A stretch of DNA of 64,000 nt from Marinobacterium nitratireducens (GCF_014645375.1 NZ_BMLT01000005.1:372001-436000); one strand, 5' to 3'; positions 40,497-49,990 are shown, counted from the stretch's first letter. The notes: generated by a model not told the origin, from the sequence alone. Program-made: numbers and translations.

Positions 40497-40541
40497 ACTG
40501 CCAGAGTTACCTGTTTGTTTACCGGGTAAACAGAGGTCAAG

Positions 40542-43500
40542 ATGACGATTCGCACCAAGCTGCACCACCTGACCCGCTACAAGTTCGACCGGCATATCAG
40601 TCTGTCGCCGCACGTCGTCAGGCTGCGTCCGGCGGCACACTCACGGACGCCGATTCACGGCTATTCGCTGAGGGTGAAGCCGGAAAACCACTTCATAAAC
40701 TGGCAACAGGATGTTTACGGCAACTACCTTGCGCGCCTGGTGTTCCCGGAGAAAACCGACGAGCTGAGCATCGAAGTCGAAGTGATCGCCGATATGACGG
40801 TGATCAACCCCTTCGACTTCTTCGTCGAGGAGTACGCCGAGGACTACCCCTTCAAGTACGAAGCCGAACTCAAGAAGGAGCTGGCACCCTACCTCGAAAC
40901 AGAAGAACACGACAGCCCGCTGCTGCAGGCCTGGCTCGCCAGGGTGCCGCGCGAGAAAATCCGTATCATCGACTTCCTGGTGTCGCTGAACCACCGCCTG
41001 GAGCAGGAGATCGAGTACAGCCTGCGTTTCGAGCCCGGCGTGCAAAGCTGCCAGGAAACCCTCGAGCTGAAAAAGGGCTCCTGCCGCGATACCGGCTGGC
41101 TGCTGGTACAGATTCTGCGTCACCTCGGGCTCGCCGCGCGCTTCGTTTCGGGCTATCTGATCCAGCTCAAGCCCGACGTCAAGCCGCTCGACGGCCCGGC
41201 CGGTGCGACGGAGGACTTCACCGACCTGCACGCCTGGTGCGAAGTCTACATCCCCGGCGCGGGCTGGGTCGGCCTCGACCCGACCTCCGGCCTGTTCGCC
41301 GGCGAAGGCCATATCCCGCTGGCCTGCACGCCGAGCCCGGGCTCGGCGGCACCGATCACCGGCTTCACCGACAAGTGCGAGGTCGAGTTCGAGTACAGCA
41401 ACAACGTCTACCGCATTCACGAGGACCCAAGGACCACCAAGCCTTACAGCGATGAGCAGTGGGCGGAAATCATGGCCGTCGGCGAAGCCGTCGAGGCCGA
41501 GCTGCAGGCACTCGACGTGCGCCTGACCATGGGCGGCGAACCGACGTTCGTCTCGGTGGACGACATGGAGTCGGCGCAGTGGAACACCGAGGCCCTCGGC
41601 GCAGACAAGCTGCGCCTGGCCAAGGACCTGCTGATACGCCTGCGCGAGCGCTTCGCCCCCGGCGGCATGCTGCACTACGGCCAGGGCAAATGGTATCCGG
41701 GCGAGGAGGTACCGCGCTGGGCGCTGGGCTGTTTCTGGCGGCTCGACGACAAGCCGCTGTGGCATGATCCCAAACTGCTGGCCCGGGTCGACAAGGATCT
41801 TGGCCACAGCGTCGCGGATGCAGAGCGCTTCATGGCACATCTGTGCAGCGAGCTTCAGCTGGACAGCAGCTACATCCAGACGGCCTACGAGGACGTACTG
41901 CACTATATCGCCAGGGAACAGGAACTCCCGGCCAACGTAGACCCGCTCAAGGCCGACCTTTCCGACGACCTTGAGCGCCGGCGTATCGCCAGGCTGCTGC
42001 AGCGGGGCCTCAATACCGCCACCGGCTACATCCTGCCACTGAGCTGGGATTATGGCGTCTCGCAATGGCGCAGCTGTCATTGGCCGCTGCGACGCGACAC
42101 CCTGACCCTGATCCCCGGCGATTCGCCCATGGGCTTTCGCCTGCCGCTGAATTCCCTGCCCTGGGTGGCGGAGGAAAAACGCGAGCGCGAAGCCGAACGC
42201 GACCCCTTCGCCGAGCGCGAGCCGCTCCCCGATACCGCCTATCAGGTGTCCCATTCGGACTCGCCGCGGGAAAACCGCACCGTGATGGACACCCCGGCCG
42301 ACGCCCGGCCTGAGGACAACCGGGTGACCGAGGTTATCCGTACCACGCTGTGCGTCGAACCGCGCGACGGCAAGCTGCACGTTTTCCTGCCGCCGCTGCA
42401 GTACCTCGAGCACTACGTCGAGCTGATCAACGCCATCGAGCGCACCGCCGCCCAGCTCAAGCTGCCGGTGATACTGGAAGGCTACGAGCCGCCGCGGGAC
42501 CACCGCCTGCAGCGCCTGCTGGTGACCCCGGACCCGGGGGTCATCGAGGTCAACATCCATCCGGCGGGCAGCTGGAAGGAGCTGGTCGACAACACCAGCG
42601 CGCTGTACGAGGAAGCGCACCAGTCGCGCCTCGGTACCGAAGCCTTTATGCTCGACGGCCGCCACAGCGGCACCGGCGGCGGCAACCATATCACCCTCGG
42701 CGGCCGCACGCCCGCCGACAGCCCGATGCTGCGCCGCCCTGACCTGCTGCGCAGTTTCGTCACCTACTGGCAGCACCACCCGAGCCTTTCGTATCTGTTC
42801 TCGGGCATGTTCATCGGCCCCACCAGCCAGGCTCCCCGCGTCGACGAGGGCCGGGACGAAGCCCTGTACGAACTCGAAATCGCCTTCCAGCAGATGCCCG
42901 AAGGCATCGTCGATCAGCCCTGGCTGGTCGACCGCCTGATGCGCAATCTGCTGGTCGACATCACCGGCAACACCCACCGCGCCGAGTTCTGTATCGACAA
43001 GCTCTACGCGCCCGGCAGCCCCACCGGCCGCCTCGGGCTGCTGGAGTTCCGCGGCTTCGAGATGCCGCCGCACTCGCGCATGGCGCTGGTGCAGGCGCTG
43101 CTGCTGCGGGCGCTGCTGGTGCGCTTCTGGAAAGAACCCTATCGCAAGCCGCTGGTGCGCTGGGGCACTGCGCTGCACGACCGCTTCATGCTGCCGCACT
43201 ATGCCTGGTCCGACGTCAAGGACGTGGTTGCGGACCTCCAGTCGCACGGCATCCCGTTCCAGCTGGAATGGCTGGCGCCGTTCGAGGAGTTTCGTTATCC
43301 CCACTACGGCCGGGTACAGATCGACGACATGTCGCTGGAGCTGCGCTGGGCGATCGAGCCCTGGCACGTGCTCGGCGAGGAAATCAGCAGTTTCGGCACC
43401 GCGCGCTACGTCGACTCGTCGGTCGAGCGTGTGCAGATCAAACTCGACGGCCTCACCGACGGGCGCTACGTGCTGGCCTGCAATGGCCGCCGGGTGCCGC

Positions 43501-43904
43501 TGCACAATACCGGCCGTCACGGCGAATATGTCGCCGGCGTGCGCTTTCGTGCCTGGCAGCCGCCCTCGGCGCTGCACCCGACCATCGGCATCCATGCACC
43601 GCTGGTGTTCGACCTGATCGATACCTGGAACGGCCTGTCGGTCGGCGGCTGCACCTATCATGTCAGCCATCCCGGCGGGCGCAGCTACGACACCTACCCG
43701 GTCAACGATTTCGAAGCCGAGTCGCGCCGCGTCAACCGTTTCTGGGATTATGGCCACACCCCGGGCCCCTTCACGCCACGGCCGGAGTTCGATGCCATTC
43801 GCGAGTTCTTCCCCCACGAGGAGGCGCCTAAACCGATGGCGCCGCCGCCGGAGGAGCCGACCGGCGAGTACCCCCATACCCTCGACCTCCGCCGTCAGCC
43901 CTGA
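40542..43904 (+). CDS. Transglutaminase-like peptidase fused to DUF2126 (putative amidoligase)
   Basis: 1120 residues. The N-terminal bacterial transglutaminase domain starts with the typical TKLHHLTRYKFDRHISLSPHVVRLRP. The core has the catalytic triad Cys181 (KKGSCRDTGWL), His230 (DLHAWCEVY) and Asp246 (GLDPTSG). From about residue 320 it is DUF2126, annotated elsewhere as a putative amidoligase; motifs include LTMGGEPTFVSVDD, HSGTGGGNHITLGGRTPADSP near 707, and HRAEFCIDKLYAPGSPTGRLGLLEFRGFEMPPHSRM. Combining a peptidase-type and a ligase-type module in one chain suggests making and trimming a peptide. Substrate unknown. An EFP.EE-rich C-terminus ends the chain. Confidence 0.9.
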   Translation: MTIRTKLHHLTRYKFDRHISLSPHVVRLRPAAHSRTPIHGYSLRVKPENHFINWQQDVYGNYLARLVFPEKTDELSIEVEVIADMTVINPFDFFVEEYAEDYPFKYEAELKKELAPYLETEEHDSPLLQAWLARVPREKIRIIDFLVSLNHRLEQEIEYSLRFEPGVQSCQETLELKKGSCRDTGWLLVQILRHLGLAARFVSGYLIQLKPDVKPLDGPAGATEDFTDLHAWCEVYIPGAGWVGLDPTSGLFAGEGHIPLACTPSPGSAAPITGFTDKCEVEFEYSNNVYRIHEDPRTTKPYSDEQWAEIMAVGEAVEAELQALDVRLTMGGEPTFVSVDDMESAQWNTEALGADKLRLAKDLLIRLRERFAPGGMLHYGQGKWYPGEEVPRWALGCFWRLDDKPLWHDPKLLARVDKDLGHSVADAERFMAHLCSELQLDSSYIQTAYEDVLHYIAREQELPANVDPLKADLSDDLERRRIARLLQRGLNTATGYILPLSWDYGVSQWRSCHWPLRRDTLTLIPGDSPMGFRLPLNSLPWVAEEKREREAERDPFAEREPLPDTAYQVSHSDSPRENRTVMDTPADARPEDNRVTEVIRTTLCVEPRDGKLHVFLPPLQYLEHYVELINAIERTAAQLKLPVILEGYEPPRDHRLQRLLVTPDPGVIEVNIHPAGSWKELVDNTSALYEEAHQSRLGTEAFMLDGRHSGTGGGNHITLGGRTPADSPMLRRPDLLRSFVTYWQHHPSLSYLFSGMFIGPTSQAPRVDEGRDEALYELEIAFQQMPEGIVDQPWLVDRLMRNLLVDITGNTHRAEFCIDKLYAPGSPTGRLGLLEFRGFEMPPHSRMALVQALLLRALLVRFWKEPYRKPLVRWGTALHDRFMLPHYAWSDVKDVVADLQSHGIPFQLEWLAPFEEFRYPHYGRVQIDDMSLELRWAIEPWHVLGEEISSFGTARYVDSSVERVQIKLDGLTDGRYVLACNGRRVPLHNTGRHGEYVAGVRFRAWQPPSALHPTIGIHAPLVFDLIDTWNGLSVGGCTYHVSHPGGRSYDTYPVNDFEAESRRVNRFWDYGHTPGPFTPRPEFDAIREFFPHEEAPKPMAPPPEEPTGEYPHTLDLRRQP

Positions 43905-43934
43905 CGGAGCCGTGCATGACCGCCGACGGCGTCA

Positions 43935-43955
43935 GCGGCCCCGCTTCGGGGCCGC
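43935..43955 (+). other. GC-rich hairpin after the transglutaminase-DUF2126 gene
   Basis: GCGGCCCC-GCTTC-GGGGCCGC forms an 8-bp stem about 30 bp past the stop codon. There is no T-tract, so it may be an attenuating or stabilising structure between the two modules rather than a terminator. Confidence 0.45.
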
Positions 43956-44031
43956 CGGCGCGTGCCGGAGTCCGCCCCCTGAAGCGCCCAGGGCAAATGC
44001 CGCATCACCGGGTACGCAGTTGCGGTCGATT

Positions 44032-44050
44032 GTCGGATATACTATCCGAC
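44032..44050. promoter_or_regulatory. Perfect palindrome upstream of the second ATP-grasp module
   Basis: GTCGGATA-TAC-TATCCGAC, an 8-3-8 perfect inverted repeat 42-60 bp ahead of the ATG at 44092. It contains a TATACT that could serve as a -10 element. Operator-like, but no known regulator is recognised. Confidence 0.45.
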
Positions 44051-44091
44051 TTCGGTATACAACCGTGCGCAACGGGACAGGTTAACTTTCG

Positions 44092-46671
44092 ATGAGCGTG
44101 ACCGGAAACAAAATGACCGGCGACCCGCCGGACCCGATGGTCTACACCCGGCCGCCGGGCTTGACCGACGAGGTTTACGACCGGGAAGGCCGCATGCGCG
44201 GCCACTGGCAGTATCTGCTGGACAGCCTGCAGCAGCTGGGCAGCGACAGCCTCAGGGAGCGCCAGCTAAAGGCCGAGCGGATCCTGCGCGACGACGGCGC
44301 GACCTATACCCTGGCCAGCGACAGCCTCAACAGCCGCACCTGGGGGCTCGACCCCGTCCCGCTGCTGCTGGAAAGCGAGGAATGGAGCCAGATCGAAGCC
44401 GGGCTCATTGAACGCACAGAGCTGCTCAACCTGCTGCTGCAGGATATCTACGGCCCGCGTGAACTGCTGCGCTGCGGCATCCTGCCACCGGAGCTGATCT
44501 ACAGTCACCAGGGATTCCTGCGCCCCTGCCAGGGAGTCCAGCTGCCCGGCGAGCACCAGCTGATACTGCACAGCGCCGACATGCTGCGCGCGGCCGACGG
44601 CAGCATGGTCGTCATCGGCGACCGTACCCAGACCCCGAGCGGCGCCGGCTACGCGCTGGAAAACCGTACCGTGATGCGGCGCGTCTTTCCCAGCCTGTTC
44701 CGCGACAGTCACGTCCACCGGCTGTCGCTGTTTTTCAACACCCTGCGTCATACGCTCAACCGGCTGGCGCCGCCGGGCAACCTGTCCAACGGCGACCTGC
44801 CGACGGTGGTCATCCTGACGCCCGGCGCCTACAGCGAAACCTATTTCGAACACACCTACCTCGCCAACTACCTGGGCTACCCCCTGGTACAGGGCGGCGA
44901 CCTCACGGTGCGCAACGGCTACGTCTGGATGAAGTCCCTCGACGGCCTGACACGGGTCGACGTCATCCTGCGCCGGGTCGACGACAACTTCTGCGACCCG
45001 GTCGAACTGCGCAGCGATTCGCACCTGGGCGTGCCCGGCCTGCTCGAGGTCCTGCGCGCGGGCCGGGTCGCGGTCGCCAACCCGCTGGGCAGCGGCGTGC
45101 TGGAGAACCCGGCGCTGCTCAAGTACCTGCCCAGGATCAGCCAGTATTTCCTCGGCCACGACCTGCAGCTGAGCTCGGTCCCGAGCTACTGGTGCGGCGA
45201 GCCGGACGACCTGGCGTACGTGCTCGCCAACCTGGACAAGCTGGTCATCAAGCGCTGCTCGCGCCGAAGCGGCGAATACGGCGTCTTCGTCAGCGACCTC
45301 GATGCCCGACAGAAGCAGGAGCTGATCGCACGCATCAAGCAGCACCCCCATCACTTCGCCGCCCAGGACTTCCTGTCGCCGTCACTGACGCCGAGCTGGC
45401 ATGACAACAGCCTGACCTCGCGGCCGTCATTGCTGCGCAGCTTCACCGTTGCCGGCCAGGGCGCCTACGCCGTGATGCCGGGCGGGCTCACCCGTATCGG
45501 CGTCGATATCGACAGCCGACTGATCGCCAACCAGATCGGCTCGCTCAGCAAGGACACCTGGGTTCTGGCCTCGGAACCGGAAAAACACCTGTCGCTGCAG
45601 CCGCGCCCGGGCGACGAACCCCAGCCTCAGCTGCGCCAGTACACCAACCTGCCAAGCCGAATGGTGGAAAACCTGTTCTGGATGGGCCGCTACGGCGAAA
45701 GAGCGGATACCGCCATCCGCCTGCTGCGAACCGTCTTCATGCAGCTGAACGCCGCCCAACGCCTGCCGGAGGACTCCGAACGGCTGCTGCTGCGCGCCGT
45801 TACCGAGATGACGCTGACACTGCCGGGCTTTACCAGCGACGACCCAAAACTCTACGCCCACCCGGAAGCCGAGCTGCTCTCGGTCATCTGCGACAGCCAT
45901 CGCACCGGCAGCGTCAAGTCTTCGCTGATGGCAATGCTCAACTGCGCCGAAGAAGTGAAGGAACTGCTGTCGGCCGACATCCAGCGCATCATCAACGATA
46001 TACGCGACGAGCTCAACGGCCTCGAGGGCTCGGTATCCCGCGGCATGACCTCGGCGCCGGAAGAGTCACTGGATCCTTTGATCACCGCCCTGCTGGCGCT
46101 CAGCGGCCTTTATCAGGACAGCATGTTCCGCGGCCTGGGCTGGCGCTTCCTGCAGATCGGCCGGCGCCTCGAAAAGGCCCAGCAGGTCGCCACCCTGCTG
46201 CGCACCCTGCTGGTTCCGGTGCACGGCGACAGCGACGACGGCCTGGCGCTGGAGTCGGCCCTGCTCACCGCCGAAGCCCTCAACACCTACCGTCGACGCT
46301 ACCGGGCCGAAACCAATATCGTCAGCGGTCTGGGACTGCTGCTGGTCGACCGCAGCAACCCGCGCTCGCTGATCTATCAGCTCGACAAGCTGCGCACCGA
46401 CCTCGCCCAGCTGCCGAAGCGCAGCCAGGGCCCCGAGATGCCCCGCGAACAGCGCCTGGTGCTGGAGGTCTACTCCGCCGTGCAGCTTGCCGAGATGCGA
46501 CTGCTGGCAGGTCCCGATGCCACCGCCGCCAGCCGGGTCGCCCTCGACACCCTGCTGAAGCTGGTGCAACAGCGCCTCAATGCCGTTGCCGTGGCGATCT
46601 CCGAAGACTTCTTCGACCACACCGGCGGCCCGCAGCAGCTGGTGAACACCGGATGGAAAAGCGAACTATGA
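44092..46671 (+). CDS. Circularly permuted ATP-grasp / alpha-E fusion protein
   Basis: 859 residues. Residues about 1-490 repeat the ATP-grasp protein of 38113 in divergent form (IYGPRELLRCGILPPELIYSHQGFLRPCQG, MLRAADGSMVVIGDRTQTPSGAGYALENRTV, LDKLVIKRCSRRSGEYGVFV, MPGGLTRIGVD). From about 520 an alpha-E domain begins (LPSRMVENLFWMGRYGERADTAIRLLRTVF). It is thus a one-chain version of the two proteins encoded at 38113-40496, which supports their direct physical partnership. Overlaps the next gene by 4 nt (ATGA). Confidence 0.9.
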   Translation: MSVTGNKMTGDPPDPMVYTRPPGLTDEVYDREGRMRGHWQYLLDSLQQLGSDSLRERQLKAERILRDDGATYTLASDSLNSRTWGLDPVPLLLESEEWSQIEAGLIERTELLNLLLQDIYGPRELLRCGILPPELIYSHQGFLRPCQGVQLPGEHQLILHSADMLRAADGSMVVIGDRTQTPSGAGYALENRTVMRRVFPSLFRDSHVHRLSLFFNTLRHTLNRLAPPGNLSNGDLPTVVILTPGAYSETYFEHTYLANYLGYPLVQGGDLTVRNGYVWMKSLDGLTRVDVILRRVDDNFCDPVELRSDSHLGVPGLLEVLRAGRVAVANPLGSGVLENPALLKYLPRISQYFLGHDLQLSSVPSYWCGEPDDLAYVLANLDKLVIKRCSRRSGEYGVFVSDLDARQKQELIARIKQHPHHFAAQDFLSPSLTPSWHDNSLTSRPSLLRSFTVAGQGAYAVMPGGLTRIGVDIDSRLIANQIGSLSKDTWVLASEPEKHLSLQPRPGDEPQPQLRQYTNLPSRMVENLFWMGRYGERADTAIRLLRTVFMQLNAAQRLPEDSERLLLRAVTEMTLTLPGFTSDDPKLYAHPEAELLSVICDSHRTGSVKSSLMAMLNCAEEVKELLSADIQRIINDIRDELNGLEGSVSRGMTSAPEESLDPLITALLALSGLYQDSMFRGLGWRFLQIGRRLEKAQQVATLLRTLLVPVHGDSDDGLALESALLTAEALNTYRRRYRAETNIVSGLGLLLVDRSNPRSLIYQLDKLRTDLAQLPKRSQGPEMPREQRLVLEVYSAVQLAEMRLLAGPDATAASRVALDTLLKLVQQRLNAVAVAISEDFFDHTGGPQQLVNTGWKSEL

Positions 46672-47561
46672 TCTACCGCATCCGCCACCTGACCGAATAC
46701 GAGTACCAGTCGCCGGTGAGCCTGTGCTACAACCTGGCCCACCTGCAGCCGCGCAATACCAGCTACCAGAGCTGCGTCAGCAGCAAGCTGCATATCGATC
46801 CGCTGCCGTCCTACAGCCGTAAGCGCAAGGACTACTTCGGCAACAATACCCTGCACTTCTCGATCGAGGTGCCGCACAAGAAACTCAGCATCGAGGTCAT
46901 CAGCGAGGTTCGTATCGACGAAGCCCGCGCCAGTCCCGAGCTGAACCTGGATCTGGGCAACACCTGCGCCCAGGCGCTCGAGGCTCTGAGCGCAGGCCAG
47001 GGCAAGAACACCCTGGCGGCGCGGGAGTTCGTGCTCGATTCGCCAATGGTGCGCACCATAGACGAGCTGCGCGAGTATGCCGAACCCTCCTTCGCCCCCG
47101 ACCGGCCGCTGCTGTCGGCGGCGCGAGAACTGACCCAGCGCATCTTCACCGACTTTACCTACGATCCCGAATTCACCACCGTGGCGACGCCCTTGTCCGA
47201 CGTGCTGGAACACCGGCGCGGCGTCTGTCAGGACTTCGCGCACCTGGCGATCGGCTGCCTGCGCGCGCTCGGCTTCCCGGCCCGCTACGTCAGCGGCTAC
47301 CTCGAGACCCTGCCGCCGCCGGGACAGGAGAAGCTGGTCGGCTCCGACGCCTCCCATGCCTGGTTCTCGGTATACTCGCCCGGCGAAGGCTGGTTCGAGT
47401 TCGACCCGACCAACAACAACATGCCGGCACATCAGCACATCACCACCGCCTGGGGACGCGACTACTCGGACGTGACGCCGCTCGGCGGCATCATCTTCGA
47501 CGGCGGCAAATCCCAGCCGCCACGGGTCGCAGTCGATGTCGACAGGATCAAGGAGCGGTAA
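46668..47561 (+). CDS. Transglutaminase-like cysteine peptidase
   Basis: 297 residues from the ATG at 46668, which overlaps the fusion-gene stop. N-terminal bacterial transglutaminase domain (MIYRIRHLTEYEYQSPVSLCYNLAHLQPRN), then the core with Cys187 (RRGVCQDFAHLAIGCLR), His230 (SHAWFSVY) and Asp246 (EFDPTNN). Such proteins act as cysteine peptidases or amidases rather than cross-linkers, and it has no signal peptide, so it is probably cytoplasmic. It completes the second module. Confidence 0.9.
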   Translation: MIYRIRHLTEYEYQSPVSLCYNLAHLQPRNTSYQSCVSSKLHIDPLPSYSRKRKDYFGNNTLHFSIEVPHKKLSIEVISEVRIDEARASPELNLDLGNTCAQALEALSAGQGKNTLAAREFVLDSPMVRTIDELREYAEPSFAPDRPLLSAARELTQRIFTDFTYDPEFTTVATPLSDVLEHRRGVCQDFAHLAIGCLRALGFPARYVSGYLETLPPPGQEKLVGSDASHAWFSVYSPGEGWFEFDPTNNNMPAHQHITTAWGRDYSDVTPLGGIIFDGGKSQPPRVAVDVDRIKER

Positions 47562-47566
47562 GTTTG

Positions 47567-47725
47567 TAGGTTGGCTGCAGGCCCGAAGGGCCGTAACCCA
47601 ACACAGCCTCTGCCAACCGACATCAATCGATCTGTAATGCGATCGATATGACGGGTTCCGCGATGCCAATTATCCGCTGCAGAGCCAAAATCTTCTGCGA
47701 TGCATCGCTGCACCCATCCTCCAAT
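47567..47725. repeat. Dispersed-repeat copy between the transglutaminase and efpL
   Basis: Starts GTAGGTTGG 6 bp after the stop codon, carries the core ATCGATC-TGTAATGC-GATCGAT at 47626-47647, and ends GCATCGCTGCACCCATCCTCC. The ends agree with the TIR pattern of the 6067 element in degenerate form. Confidence 0.7.
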
Positions 47726-47850
47726 CTATGGTTTCGGGAATGCGTGGTGCGGCATTTTTACGCAATGCACGATTACAATATCGCTATCAGGCAAACATGG
47801 ATTTCCAATAGAATGCCGGTTCTCTACCATTCATCATGAGGTTTGCTGCG

Positions 47851-48417
47851 ATGCCCAAAGCGTCCGAACTGAAGCGTGGCCATGTCGTAGAACTCAACGG
47901 CAACAACTATGTGGTGCAGCATATCGACGTGCGCAACCCCACCTCGCGCGGCGCCAATACCCTGTACAAGATCCGCTTCAGCAAGCTGCCGGACGGCGGC
48001 AAGCACGAAGTCACCTTCAGCGGCGACGATGTCGTCAAAAGCGTGGCGCTGGAGCGTCGCAGGGTTTCGTACCTCTATCGCGAAGACGACCTGCTGACCT
48101 TCATGGACCTTGAGGACTACAACCAGTACAGCCTCAATGCCTCCACCATCGAAGACCAGGCCGCTTTCCTCAGCGACGGCCTCGAAGGCATCATGGCGCT
48201 GCTGATCGACGGCCAGATCGTCACCGTCGAACTGCCCTCCTCCGTGGTACTCGAGGTCCGGGAATGCGTGCCCGGCATGCAGTCGGCCAGCGCCACCGGT
48301 CGCACCAAGCCGGCGATTCTCGCCAACGGGCTGGAGATTCAGGTGCCGGAATACATCAAACAGGGCGAGATGGTGAAGATCAATACCGAAACCGGCAAGT
48401 TCATGGCGCGCGCCTGA
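47851..48417 (+). CDS. efpL: Elongation factor P-like protein EfpL (YeiP)
   Basis: 188 residues from the ATG at 47851 (MPKASELKRGHVVELNGNNYVVQHIDVRNPTSRGANTLYK). The three-domain EF-P fold is complete. The tip loop has Arg33 in PTSRG, as in E. coli EfpL, instead of the modified lysine of canonical EF-P. The C-terminal GRTKPAILANGLEIQVPEYIKQGEMVKINTETGKFMARA is typical. EfpL relieves ribosome stalling at proline-rich motifs. It has no clear operon partner. Confidence 0.92.
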   Translation: MPKASELKRGHVVELNGNNYVVQHIDVRNPTSRGANTLYKIRFSKLPDGGKHEVTFSGDDVVKSVALERRRVSYLYREDDLLTFMDLEDYNQYSLNASTIEDQAAFLSDGLEGIMALLIDGQIVTVELPSSVVLEVRECVPGMQSASATGRTKPAILANGLEIQVPEYIKQGEMVKINTETGKFMARA

Positions 48418-48423
48418 CGGCAT

Positions 48424-48441
48424 CCGGGCTGCACGGCCCGG
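48424..48441 (+). other. Hairpin after efpL
   Basis: CCGGGC-TGCACG-GCCCGG, a 6-bp GC stem 7 bp after the efpL stop, without a T-tract. At most a weak terminator. Confidence 0.35.
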
Positions 48442-48518
48442 AACTTGCTTCTAATCTGATTTAAGGGGTAGCACAGAACAGGCTGCCAAACAGGAATCGA
48501 AAACAGGAACCTGTCACG

Positions 48519-49418
48519 ATGCGAACCGTCACCAAAGCCGTAATTCCAGTTGCCGGCCTCGGCACCCGGGTACTGCCGGCCAGCAAGGCCATTCCCAAGG
48601 AGATGCTGCCGGTCGGCGACAAGCCCGTCATCCAGCATGTGGTCGAGGAAGCCATCGCCGCCGGCATCACCCAGATCATCCTGGTCACACGCTCCGGGAA
48701 AGAGGCGATCGAAAACCACTTCGACGCCCACTACGAGCTGGAAGCGGAGCTGGAGATCAAGGGCAAGATCGCCGAGCTGGCCTCGGTGCGCAATATTCAG
48801 CCGCCTGAAGTCGAGATCGTGTCGGTACGCCAGCCCCGTGCGCTGGGCCTCGGGCACGCGGTACTCTGCGCCGCCGGCATCGTCGGCGACGAACCTTTCG
48901 CGGTACTGCTTCCGGACGTGCTGATAAACCGCAAGATCACCGACCGCCACCCTGCAGACATGGCCGGCATGATGCAGGCGTTTGCCCGCGAGGGCACGGC
49001 CCAGATCATGGTCGAGCCGGTGCCGGAAGCTCACGCCGAGCGCTACGGCATCGTCGACTGCGGGGGCGCCAGCCTCAGCGGCGGCGACGCTCACCCCATC
49101 CGCGGCATGGTCGAAAAGCCGCCGCAGGGCAGCGCTCCTTCCAACCTCGCCATCGTCGGCCGTTACATTCTGCCGGCGCAGATCATGCAGCTGCTCAAAA
49201 CCACCCCCCGCGGCGCCGGTGGCGAAATCCAGCTGACCGATGCCCTGGCCGCCCTGCTCGAGCAGATGCCGATCGAGGCCTACCATATGCACGGCAAGTC
49301 CTACGACTGCGGCAACAAGCTCGGCTACCTGCAGGCCAACATGGTCTGGGGTCTGCAGAACCCGCAGACCGGCAACGAGCTGCGCGCCTTCCTCGAACGC
49401 CAGCTGGCCGAGGAATGA
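48519..49418 (+). CDS. galU: UTP--glucose-1-phosphate uridylyltransferase GalU
   Basis: 299 residues. Makes UDP-glucose for envelope polysaccharides. N-terminal nucleotide-binding motif KAVIPVAGLGTRVLPASKAIPKEMLPVGDKPVIQHVVEEAIAAGI, then ALGLGHAVLCAA, VLLPDVLI, RYGIVDCGG, and GEIQLTDALAALLEQMPIEAYHMHGKSYDCGNKLGYLQA. Complete and normal in length. Heptamer repeats begin directly at its stop codon. Confidence 0.97.
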   Translation: MRTVTKAVIPVAGLGTRVLPASKAIPKEMLPVGDKPVIQHVVEEAIAAGITQIILVTRSGKEAIENHFDAHYELEAELEIKGKIAELASVRNIQPPEVEIVSVRQPRALGLGHAVLCAAGIVGDEPFAVLLPDVLINRKITDRHPADMAGMMQAFAREGTAQIMVEPVPEAHAERYGIVDCGGASLSGGDAHPIRGMVEKPPQGSAPSNLAIVGRYILPAQIMQLLKTTPRGAGGEIQLTDALAALLEQMPIEAYHMHGKSYDCGNKLGYLQANMVWGLQNPQTGNELRAFLERQLAEE

Positions 49419-49419
49419 T

Positions 49420-49457
49420 GGGTGACGGGTGACGGGTGACGGGTGACGGGTGACGGG
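49420..49457. repeat. Five copies of GGGTGAC at the galU stop
   Basis: Heptamers start one or two bases after the galU TGA and run to GACGGGA. They are followed at once by the triplicated dispersed repeat. Confidence 0.9.
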
Positions 49458-49470
49458 AACGATATCTCCT

Positions 49471-49990
49471 GTAGGTTGGGTGAAGCGGCGCAGCCGCGGA
49501 ACCCAACACCCGCTCTGCCAGCCGACACCAATCGATCTGCAATGCGATCGATATGGCGGGTTACGGCGCGTTGATATGCGGTGCCAATCGGAAAGAACGG
49601 CGGATTCGCGCCTTCACCCCCCCCGGTTCGCGCCTTCGATATCTCCCGTAGGTTGGGTCTAGCGACGAAGTCGCGTAACCCAACAACCGCTCTGCCAGCC
49701 GACACCAATCGATCTGCAATGCGATCAATATGGCGGGTTACGGCGCGTTGATATGCGGTGCCAATCGGAAAGAACGGCGGGATTCGCGCCTTCACCCACC
49801 CTCCGGTTCGCGCCTTCGATATCTCCTGTAGGTTGGGTGAAGCGGCGCAGCCGCGGAACCCAACACCCGCTCTGCCAGCCGACACCAATCGATCTGCACT
49901 GCGATCGATATGGCGGGTTACGGCGCGTTGATATGCGGTGCCAATCGGAAAGAACCGCGGGATTCGCGCCTTCACCCACCCTCCGATTCG
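49471..49990. repeat. Tandem triplication of the dispersed repeat
   Basis: Three near-identical units begin with GTAGGTTGGGT at 49471, 49648 and 49828, so the periods are 177 and 180 bp; the third unit is slightly truncated. Each has the core ATCGATC-TGCAMTGC-GATCGAT (49531, 49708 with one change, 49888), a GGCGGGTTACGGCGCGTTG segment, and a GCCAATCGGAAAGAAC segment. Differences are few, so the expansion is recent. No gene. Confidence 0.9.
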
